From NCBI RefSeq assembly GCF_026340095.1, contig NZ_JAPEPO010000001.1, positions 6,224,001 through 6,288,000 of the forward strand: a DNA stretch of 64,000 nucleotides, written 5' to 3'. Position numbers and translations under genes: made by a program. The stretch comes from Streptomyces sp. NBC_01446 (GTDB lineage Bacteria; Actinomycetota; Actinomycetes; Streptomycetales; Streptomycetaceae). Below are positions 57,332-64,000 of the stretch, piece by piece; within the stretch, counting starts at the first letter, position 1; every line of letters begins with the position of its first letter. The notes below the pieces were generated by a model, which was not told the DNA's origin, ran no database searches, and saw nothing but the letters and a program-made list of their open reading frames with translations.

Positions 57332-59391
57332 TACGCGACCCTCCTGCTGTTCGACTGCAGCCCTTGCATTTGTCGGACCTCCTTCACGAGCCCGGCTATC
57401 GAATCGGCCCGCAGCTCGTCGAGCGTCACCGCCGTCGCGCCCAGCTCGCCCGCCAGCTGACCGGCGAGCCCGAGCCGCACCGGACCCGACTCGCAGTCCA
57501 CGACGACCGACGCCGTTCCCTCGGCCGCGAGCAGCCGCGCCGCACGCCCCGCGAGCGCCACCGGCTCCGGCCCGCCCGTCGCACGCCCGTCGGTCACCAC
57601 CACGACGAGCGGCCGGCGCGCCGGGTCCCGCAGCCGCTCCACGCGCAGCACGTCGTGCGCCTTGAGGAGCCCCGCGGACAGCGGCGTACGCCCGCCGGTG
57701 GGCAGCGACTCCAGCCGTACGGCTGCCGCGTCCACGGAGGACGTCGGCGGGAGCGCCACGTCGGCCGAGGAGCCGCGGAACGTCACGAGCCCCACCTTGT
57801 CCCGCCGCTGGTACGCGTCGAGGAGCAGCGACAGGACAGCGCCCTTCACGGCGCTCATCCGCTGCCGCGCCGCCATCGACCCGGAGGCGTCGACCACGAA
57901 CAGCACGAGGTTGCCCTCGCGGCCCTCCCGGGTCGCCTGCCGCAGATCGTCACGCCGCACCACGAGCCCAGGACCGGAACGCCCCCGTGCCCGCTGGTGC
58001 GGGGCCGCGGCCTGCACGGTCGCCGCCAGGTGCAGCTTGGTGAGCGCGCCACGCGGGCGCCGCGCACCCGTCGTACGCCCGTGTTCCGTACGGGCCCGCG
58101 AGCGCCGCCCGGCGGCACCCTCACCGAGTCCGGGCACGCTCAGCATCTTCGTACGGAACGGCTCGGAGGCCCGTGCGGCCGCCTGCTCGCCGCCGCCCGC
58201 GGGAGCCTTCTGCTCGCCGCTGTCGGAGGGCTCGCCCTGTGCGGGGATGTCGGCGGCCTGGTCGCCGCCCGCGTCGGGGCCGTCGCCCTCGGGCGCGTCC
58301 TGCGGCGGCTGCCCGCCACCGCCGCCGGGACCGTCCCCGCCGCCGTCCCCGTCACCGTCGGGATCGGGCTCGTCGTCCTGTCCGCCGAACTCCTCAAGAG
58401 TGTCGTCGAGCTTGTCCTCGTCGAGCCCCGGCGCGTCGAACGGGTTGCGGCGCCTGCGGTGCGGCAGCGCCAGGAGCGCGGCCTGCCGCACATCCTCGGC
58501 CAGCACGTCCGTGCGGCCCGCCCACGCGGCGAGCGCCGTCGCCGTACGCGCCATCACGATGTCCGCGCGCATCCCGTCGACCTCGAACGCGGCGCACGTC
58601 GCGGCGATCTGACGCAGCGCGGCGTCACCGAGCCGCACCGAAGGCAGCAGGTCACGGGCCGCGACGATCCGCGCCCGTACGGCGGACTCCTCCTGCTCCC
58701 ACTTCCCGGCGAAGCCCTCGGGGTCGTCGTCGTAGGCGAGACGCCGCTTGACGACCTCGACGCGCTGGTCGGGCTCGCGGGAGGCGGCGACCTCCACGGT
58801 GAGCCCGAACCGGTCGAGCAACTGCGGCCGCAGCTCGCCCTCTTCGGGGTTCATGGTGCCGACGAGCAGGAAGCGCGCGGCGTGCCGTACGGAGACGCCC
58901 TCGCGCTCCACGTACGAGGCGCCCATCGCGGCCGCGTCGAGCAGCAGGTCCACCAAGTGGTCGTGCAGCAGGTTCACTTCGTCGACGTACAGGATCCCGC
59001 GGTGCGCGTCGGCGAGGAGTCCCGGCTCGAAGGCCTTGACGCCCTCGGCGAGCGCCCGCTCGATGTCGAGCGCGCCGACGAGCCGGTCCTCGGACGCGCC
59101 GACGGGCAGCTCGACCATGCGGGCGGCACGTGAGGTGCCGGGTCCGGTCTCGTGCGGCCCGTCCGGGCACGCGGGGTCGGGCGCGCCGGGCGCACACGAG
59201 AACCGGCACCCGGCGACGACCTCGACCTCCGGCACGAGCGCCGAAAGAGCGCGTACGGCCGTCGACTTGGCCGTGCCCTTCTCGCCGCGCACGAGCACAC
59301 CGCCGACGGCGGGGCTGACCGCGTTCAGCAGCAGGGCAAGACGCAGGTCGTCCTGCCCGACGAGCGCGGTGAACGGATAGGGGGTACTCAC
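57331..59391 (-). CDS. ChlI/ChlD-type cobaltochelatase subunit (AAA+ and VWA domains)
   Basis: 686 residues. N-terminal AAA+ ATPase (Walker A GEKGTAKST at 36-44, Walker B ILYVDEVNLLHDHL, sensor GTMNPEEGELRPQLLDRFGL). A long Asp/Gly/Pro-rich linker (residues about 320-400) precedes a C-terminal VWA domain with MIDAS motif VVDASGSMAARQRM. A four-Cys segment (CRFSCAPGAPDPACPDG) near residues 60-77 may bind a metal or cluster. In actinobacteria such fused proteins partner CobN in place of CobS/CobT. GTG start overlaps the cobN stop. Confidence 0.9.
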   Translation of the reverse strand: MSTPYPFTALVGQDDLRLALLLNAVSPAVGGVLVRGEKGTAKSTAVRALSALVPEVEVVAGCRFSCAPGAPDPACPDGPHETGPGTSRAARMVELPVGASEDRLVGALDIERALAEGVKAFEPGLLADAHRGILYVDEVNLLHDHLVDLLLDAAAMGASYVEREGVSVRHAARFLLVGTMNPEEGELRPQLLDRFGLTVEVAASREPDQRVEVVKRRLAYDDDPEGFAGKWEQEESAVRARIVAARDLLPSVRLGDAALRQIAATCAAFEVDGMRADIVMARTATALAAWAGRTDVLAEDVRQAALLALPHRRRRNPFDAPGLDEDKLDDTLEEFGGQDDEPDPDGDGDGGGDGPGGGGGQPPQDAPEGDGPDAGGDQAADIPAQGEPSDSGEQKAPAGGGEQAAARASEPFRTKMLSVPGLGEGAAGRRSRARTEHGRTTGARRPRGALTKLHLAATVQAAAPHQRARGRSGPGLVVRRDDLRQATREGREGNLVLFVVDASGSMAARQRMSAVKGAVLSLLLDAYQRRDKVGLVTFRGSSADVALPPTSSVDAAAVRLESLPTGGRTPLSAGLLKAHDVLRVERLRDPARRPLVVVVTDGRATGGPEPVALAGRAARLLAAEGTASVVVDCESGPVRLGLAGQLAGELGATAVTLDELRADSIAGLVKEVRQMQGLQSNSRRVA

Positions 59392-62300
59392 TGGTCGTCG
59401 CCCTCCAAGTCGCCCTCAAGTTCCAGATATGTGGCCCGCAGCCGCTCCAGCGTCTGCGCGTCCGGCTCGGCCCACAGCCCGCGCTCGGCCGCTTCGAGTA
59501 GCCGCTCGGTGATGCCGCGCAGGGCCCACGGGTTGGACTTCTTCATGAAGTCCTGGTTCTCCGCGTCGAAGACGTACTCGGCCGACAGCTTCTCGTACAT
59601 CCAGTCGTCGACCACGCCGGCCGTCGCGTCGTACCCGAAGAGGTAGTCGACGGTGGCGGCCATCTCGAAGGCGCCCTTGTAGCCGTGGCGGCGCATCGCG
59701 GCCATCCAGCGCGGGTTGACCACACGCGCCCGGAACACCCGGTGGGTCTCCTCGCCGAGTGTGCGGGTCTTCACCTGGTCGGGCACGGCGGAGTCGCCGA
59801 CGTACGCCTCGGGGGAGGCCCCCGTCAGATGCCGCACCATGGCGACCATGCCGCCGTGGTACTGGAAGTAGTCGTCGGCGTCGACGAGGTCGTGCTCGCG
59901 GGTGTCGACGTTCTTCGCCGCCACGTTGATGCGCCGGAACGCCGTCTCCATGTCGCCGCGCGCGGCCCGTCCGTCGAGCCCGCGCCCGTACGCGTAGCCG
60001 CCCCACACCGCGTACACCTCGGCGAGGTCCGCGTCGGACTGCCAGTTGCGGGCGTCGATCAGCGGCAGCAGACCCGCCCCGTACGCACCCGGCTTCGACC
60101 CGAAGATCCGGGCCGTGGCCCGCCGCCTGTCGCCGTGCTCGACGGCGTCCTCCTCGACATGCGCCCGTACGTAGTTCTGCTCGGGGCTCTCGTCGAGCGC
60201 GGCGACGGCCTGCACGGCGTCGTCGATCAGACCGACGACGTGCGGGAACGCGTCACGGAAGAAGCCGGAGATACGGACCGTCACATCGATGCGCGGGCGC
60301 CCGAGTTCGGCGGCCGGCACGACCTCGAAGCCGGTGACACGGCGCGAGGCGTCGTCCCACACCGGGCGGCAGCCGAGCAGCGCGAGGATCTCCGCGATGT
60401 CGTCGCCCTGCGTACGCATCGCGGAGGTGCCCCACACCGTCAGGCCCACGGACTTGGGGTGCTCGCCGGTGTCGGCGAGGTAGCGCGCCACCAGCGAGTC
60501 GGCGAGCGCCTGCCCGACCTCCCAGCTCAGCCGCGACGGAATCGCCTTCGGGTCGACGGAGTAGAAGTTGCGGCCCGTCGGCAGCACGTTGACCAGGCCG
60601 CGCGTCGGCGACCCGGACGGTCCCGCGGGCACGTATCCGCCGTCGAGCGCACGCAGAATGTGCCCGATCTCGTCCGTGGTGCGCGCGAGCCGGGGCACGA
60701 CCTCACGGCACGCGAACTCCAACACCGCGACGGCGTCCGGGAGTTCGGTCCCGACGACGTCCCGGACGAGCGCGGGGACGGCCGCAGCGTCCCAGCCGCG
60801 CTCCTCCATGCCCTCGGCCGCGCGCCGGCACAGCTGCTCCAGGAGGTCGATCGCGTCGGCGGCGCTGCGGGCGGGACCGTCGACGAGGTTTGTCAGCCCG
60901 TCCGGCACCTTCACCGGCGCGCCGGGCTCGCCGAGCAGCTCCTTCTCCACCAGGCCGAAGTGCTCGGCCAGACAGGCCCGCAGGCCGGGCAGGGCGTTCG
61001 CGGTGCCGCCCCACACCTGCGAGGCGCGCAGCACGGCGAGCACGAGGTTCACGCGCGGCTCCCCGACCGGGCCGCCGCCCAGGATGTGCAGACCGTCACG
61101 GATCTGCACGTCCTTGATCTCGCACAGATAGCCGTCGATGTGCATCACGAACTCGTCGAAGTCACCGTCGTCCGGCTGCTCGGCGACATGCAGGTCGTGG
61201 TGGAGCTCGGCGGCCTTCACCAGCGTCCAGATCTGGGCGCGCACGGCCGGGGCCTTCGTCGGGTCCAGGTCGGAGACGAGCGCGTACTCGTCGAGGAGCT
61301 GCTCCAGCTTCGCCAGATCGCCGTACGTGTCGGCGCGGGCCATCGGCGGGACCAGGTGGTCGACGACCGTGGCGTGCCCGCGGCGCTTGGCCTGCGTGCC
61401 CTCGCCCGGGTCGTTCACGATGAACGGGTAGATCAGCGGCAGCTCGCCGAGGACCGCGTCGGGCGCACAACTCCCGCTCAGGCCGAGACCCTTGCCGGGC
61501 AGCCACTCCATCGTGCCGTGCTTGCCCATGTGGATGACGGCGTCCGCACCGAAACTGTTCTCCAGCCAGCGGTACGCGGCCATGTAGTGGTGCGACGGCG
61601 GCATGTCCGGGTCGTGGTAGATCGCGATGGGGTTCTCGCCGAAGCCGCGCGGCGGCTGGATCATCACGACGACGTTGCCGAACTGCAGGGACGCGAGCAC
61701 GATGTCGTCGCCGTCGACGTAGAGGGAGCCCGGCGGCTCGCCCCACGCCTTCAGCATCCCGTCGCGCAGCTCGGGCGCCAGCTTGTCGAACCAGGCACGG
61801 TAGTCGGCGAGCGGCACCCGCGCGGGCGCCGACGCCAGCTGGTCCTCGGTGAGCCACTCGACGTCGTGGCCGCCCGCCTCGATGAGCCGGTGGATCAGCT
61901 CGTCCCCGTTGTCCGGGTAGCCGTCGACCCCGTAACCGGCCTCGCGCAGCGCGTCCAGGACGCGGACCGCGGAGGCGGGCGTGTCGAGGCCCACCGCGTT
62001 GCCGACCCGCGAGTGCTTGGTCGGGTAGGCGGTGAAGACGACGGCGAGCTTCTTCTCGCCGTTCGGCTTGTGGCCGAGACGGGCGTGGCGCACGGCGATC
62101 CCGGCGACGCGCGCGGCGCGCTCGGGGTCGGCGGCGTACACGGGGACGCCGTCGGGACCTTCCTCCTTGAACGAGAACGGCACCGTGACGATCCGGCCGT
62201 CGAACTCGGGGATCGCGACCTGCATCGCCGCGTCCATCGGCGACAGGGCGGCGTCCGACGCCTCCCAGGCCGCCTTCGACGACGTGAGGCAAAGACCCTG

Positions 62301-63068
62301 AAGGACAGGGATGTCGAGGTCGGCGAGCGCGCCGATGTCCCAGGCCTCCTCGTCGCCGCCCGCGGACGCCTGCGAGGCGTGTGTACCGCCCGCCGCGAGC
62401 ACGGTCGCGACCAGGGTGTCGGCCTCGCCGAGGAGCTCGTACAGGCCGGGGTCGGCGCCGCGCAGTGAACCGCAGTACACCGGAAGGGAGTTGACGCCGC
62501 GCGCCTCGATCGCGTCGCACAGCGTGTCCACGAACGCGGTGTTCCCGGACAGCTCGTGGGCGCGGTAGAAGAGCACGCCGACCGTCGGACGGCCCTCGAC
62601 GCGCGCACGGCGGCCGTGCACCCCGTACTCGGGCATCTTCTGCGGCTCGGCGCTGTGCCGCTCCTGCGTGCTCCCGGCCCGGCCGTGCCCGCTCCGCAGC
62701 ACGTCCTGGCCGAGGAAGCGGGCCAGCTCGACGAGGTTGCCGGGACCGCCCTCGACGAGGTAGCGCAGCGCCTCGGCCACGGCGCCCGCGTGCACGGTCG
62801 ACTCGGCCATCAGCTCCGCGTCCGGGACGCTCTCGCCGCCGAGCAGGACCGTCGGCACGCCGGACGCCTTCAGCGCCGCGAGCCCGTCCTCCCAGGCGCG
62901 CTTGCCTCCGAGGAGCCGTACGACGGCGATGTCGACGCCGTCGAGCAGCTCCGGCAGTTCGCCCTGCACGTCGACGCGGGTCGGGTTCCCGATCCGGTAG
63001 GGGGCGCCGGAGGCCCGGGCCGCCAGCAGATCGGTGTCTGCGGTCGACAACAACAACACTGTGCTCAT
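59388..63068 (-). CDS. cobN: cobaltochelatase subunit CobN
   Basis: 1226 residues, close to the family length. Hallmarks: VGVLFYRAHELSGNTAFVDT, VVFTAYPTKHSRVGNAVGLD, YDHPDMPPSHHYMAAYRWLE-like block (AIYHDPDMPPSHHYMAAYRW), FGADAVIHMGKHGTMEWLPG, LSGSCAPDAVLGELPLIYPF, and the C-terminal DYFQYHGGMVAMVRHLTG. Large ATP-dependent chelatase subunit that inserts Co2+ into hydrogenobyrinic acid a,c-diamide. Start ATG 63068 overlaps the cobQ stop (ATGA). Confidence 0.95.
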   Translation of the reverse strand: MSTVLLLSTADTDLLAARASGAPYRIGNPTRVDVQGELPELLDGVDIAVVRLLGGKRAWEDGLAALKASGVPTVLLGGESVPDAELMAESTVHAGAVAEALRYLVEGGPGNLVELARFLGQDVLRSGHGRAGSTQERHSAEPQKMPEYGVHGRRARVEGRPTVGVLFYRAHELSGNTAFVDTLCDAIEARGVNSLPVYCGSLRGADPGLYELLGEADTLVATVLAAGGTHASQASAGGDEEAWDIGALADLDIPVLQGLCLTSSKAAWEASDAALSPMDAAMQVAIPEFDGRIVTVPFSFKEEGPDGVPVYAADPERAARVAGIAVRHARLGHKPNGEKKLAVVFTAYPTKHSRVGNAVGLDTPASAVRVLDALREAGYGVDGYPDNGDELIHRLIEAGGHDVEWLTEDQLASAPARVPLADYRAWFDKLAPELRDGMLKAWGEPPGSLYVDGDDIVLASLQFGNVVVMIQPPRGFGENPIAIYHDPDMPPSHHYMAAYRWLENSFGADAVIHMGKHGTMEWLPGKGLGLSGSCAPDAVLGELPLIYPFIVNDPGEGTQAKRRGHATVVDHLVPPMARADTYGDLAKLEQLLDEYALVSDLDPTKAPAVRAQIWTLVKAAELHHDLHVAEQPDDGDFDEFVMHIDGYLCEIKDVQIRDGLHILGGGPVGEPRVNLVLAVLRASQVWGGTANALPGLRACLAEHFGLVEKELLGEPGAPVKVPDGLTNLVDGPARSAADAIDLLEQLCRRAAEGMEERGWDAAAVPALVRDVVGTELPDAVAVLEFACREVVPRLARTTDEIGHILRALDGGYVPAGPSGSPTRGLVNVLPTGRNFYSVDPKAIPSRLSWEVGQALADSLVARYLADTGEHPKSVGLTVWGTSAMRTQGDDIAEILALLGCRPVWDDASRRVTGFEVVPAAELGRPRIDVTVRISGFFRDAFPHVVGLIDDAVQAVAALDESPEQNYVRAHVEEDAVEHGDRRRATARIFGSKPGAYGAGLLPLIDARNWQSDADLAEVYAVWGGYAYGRGLDGRAARGDMETAFRRINVAAKNVDTREHDLVDADDYFQYHGGMVAMVRHLTGASPEAYVGDSAVPDQVKTRTLGEETHRVFRARVVNPRWMAAMRRHGYKGAFEMAATVDYLFGYDATAGVVDDWMYEKLSAEYVFDAENQDFMKKSNPWALRGITERLLEAAERGLWAEPDAQTLERLRATYLELEGDLEGDDQ

Positions 63069-64000
63069 GCGGGCGCTCCCGGTGGAATGAAAGGCAGTCC
63101 TGACGGAGCGCCGGACTCGATGAGCCGCCACAGCGCGTCCGTGTCCGCGTGTTCTTCGATCAGATCGCCGAGCCGGTCGAGCTGCTCCTCGCGCAGCGCG
63201 CCGAACGACGTGTCGGGCGCCGGCACGAAACGGCGGCCCGCGGCGGCCGCGACCTCGCGCAGGAACGCCCGGCGGAAGCCGTCCGCCTCCAGCGAGCCGT
63301 GCCAGTGCGTGCCCCAGACGGAGCCGACGCGGCACCCGTCCAAGAAGGCTTCTCCGCCGGTGATTTCGGCGACCCCGTGATGGATCTCGTAGCCCTCGAC
63401 GTGCTCGCTGAGCGCTTCGCCGACGGGCCGGGCGAGGGTCTTATCGCGCTCGAACCGCACCCGTACGGGCAGCAGTCCGAGCCCGTCCACGGCGCCCGCG
63501 CGCGACTCGACGTCGTCCTCGATGCGCTCGCCGAGCACCTGGAAACCGCCGCAGATCCCGAGGACCGGGCGCCCCTCGACGGCCCGGCGCGCGAGGGCGT
63601 CGGCGAGGCCGCGCTCGCGCAGCCACTGAAGTGCCTTGACGGTGCCGCGCGTTCCCGGCACGACGACCAGGTCCGCGTCGACGAGCTCCTCGGCCCGGTC
63701 GACGAACCGCACGACGACGCCCGGCTCCGCGGCCAGCGCGTCCACGTCGGTGAAGTTCGACATCAGCGGCACGGCGCACACGGCGACGCGCAGCACGTCC
63801 TCGCCGACGGGGGCCGTCGTCCGTGACTCGCGCACGGAGCCGCGCAGCGACACGCGCAGCCCGTCCTCCTCGTCGATGCCGAGGCCGTGCTGGAAGGGGA
63901 GCACTCCGTATGTGGCGCGCCCGGTCAGGTCCTTGAGCATGTCGAGGCCGGGTTCGAGCAGCGAGACGTCCCCGCGGAACTTGTTCACCAGATAGCCGGC
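63065..64000 (-). CDS. cobQ: cobyric acid synthase (partial, N-terminus outside window)
   Basis: The visible 311 codons begin AGYLVNKFRGDVSLLEPGLD, the end of the CobQ dethiobiotin-synthetase-like domain, and continue through the class I glutamine amidotransferase: VVVPGTRGTVKALQWLRERG, nucleophile Cys in VLGICGGFQVLGERIEDD, and the catalytic His in VGSVWGTHWHGSLEADGFRR. Amidates the b, d, e and g side chains of adenosylcobyrinate diamide. First visible gene of the cob run; promoter and any cobalamin riboswitch would lie beyond the right edge. Confidence 0.95.
   Translation of the reverse strand, partial: AGYLVNKFRGDVSLLEPGLDMLKDLTGRATYGVLPFQHGLGIDEEDGLRVSLRGSVRESRTTAPVGEDVLRVAVCAVPLMSNFTDVDALAAEPGVVVRFVDRAEELVDADLVVVPGTRGTVKALQWLRERGLADALARRAVEGRPVLGICGGFQVLGERIEDDVESRAGAVDGLGLLPVRVRFERDKTLARPVGEALSEHVEGYEIHHGVAEITGGEAFLDGCRVGSVWGTHWHGSLEADGFRRAFLREVAAAAGRRFVPAPDTSFGALREEQLDRLGDLIEEHADTDALWRLIESGAPSGLPFIPPGAPA

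Noticed and set aside
1..64000. tRNA genes, insertion sequences, att sites
   Set aside because: I read the intergenic regions and saw no cloverleaf, transposase motif or tRNA-3'-end duplication; a short tRNA could still be missed without a covariance search.

Overview
The window is about 64 kb of very GC-rich actinobacterial chromosome. Almost every gene has G or C in the third codon position, GTG starts are common, and coupled genes overlap as GTGA or ATGA. The gene content (ectABCD, an LAETG-anchored surface protein, ABC sugar importers without their own ATPase, an SAV_915-like protein, several HTH regulators beside their targets) points to Streptomyces or a close relative. No rRNA, tRNA, insertion sequence, prophage or CRISPR array was seen.

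Layout. 1-2300 (minus): an operon of a ribbon-helix-helix protein, a DUF4097 protein and a DrrA-like ABC ATPase cut by the window edge; upstream lies an array of GGYRCC cores spaced 10 bp apart. 2.4-12.3 kb: ArsR-type regulator with an SRPBCC protein, a secreted nuclease, an uncharacterised acidic protein, a Tat-exported PhoX-like phosphatase, a minimal Ser/Thr kinase, GntR with ACC deaminase, and a stand-alone Tudor-like protein. 12.5-18.8 kb (minus): a two-domain TerD protein and a DeoR-controlled ABC importer operon ending in a zinc dehydrogenase. 19.2-25.4 kb: SAV_915-like protein, a LysA paralogue, uronate dehydrogenase, KdgD, an orphan coupled to kdgD, and a secreted tripeptidyl aminopeptidase. 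25.4-32.8 kb: a frameshifted MFS gene, small proteins, a secreted HAD phosphatase, a purine permease behind a structured leader, a penicillin-binding protein and a LuxR remnant. 32.9-40.4 kb: IclR/aldehyde dehydrogenase, DUF1349, GNAT, DsbA-like, aminotransferase, and MarR/old yellow enzyme pairs. 40.4-47.7 kb: ectABCD (minus), aminotransferase, amidohydrolase and the LAETG protein. 47.7-64 kb (minus): a cobalamin operon (cobQ-cobN-chlID-cobO-cobB-cobI and cobM-cobL-cbiG/cobJ-cbiX-cobC) interrupted by an opposite-strand ZIP transporter.

Themes. (1) Phosphate: a secreted nuclease, a PhoX-like enzyme and a HAD phosphatase each have 11-bp direct repeats resembling PHO boxes upstream. (2) Sugar acids: Udh, KdgD and an alpha-ketoglutarate-semialdehyde-type dehydrogenase supply most of an oxidative hexuronate route to 2-oxoglutarate. 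(3) Osmoprotection: ectoine and hydroxyectoine synthesis. (4) Cobalamin: a mixed gene set carrying aerobic-type (CobN) and anaerobic-type (CbiG, CbiX-L) signatures. (5) Regulator/target pairs with visible candidate operators (RHH, DeoR, IclR, MarR, GntR). Strong perfect hairpins sit between most convergent genes.

All functional calls come from reading motifs and from memory of protein families; no database search was run.
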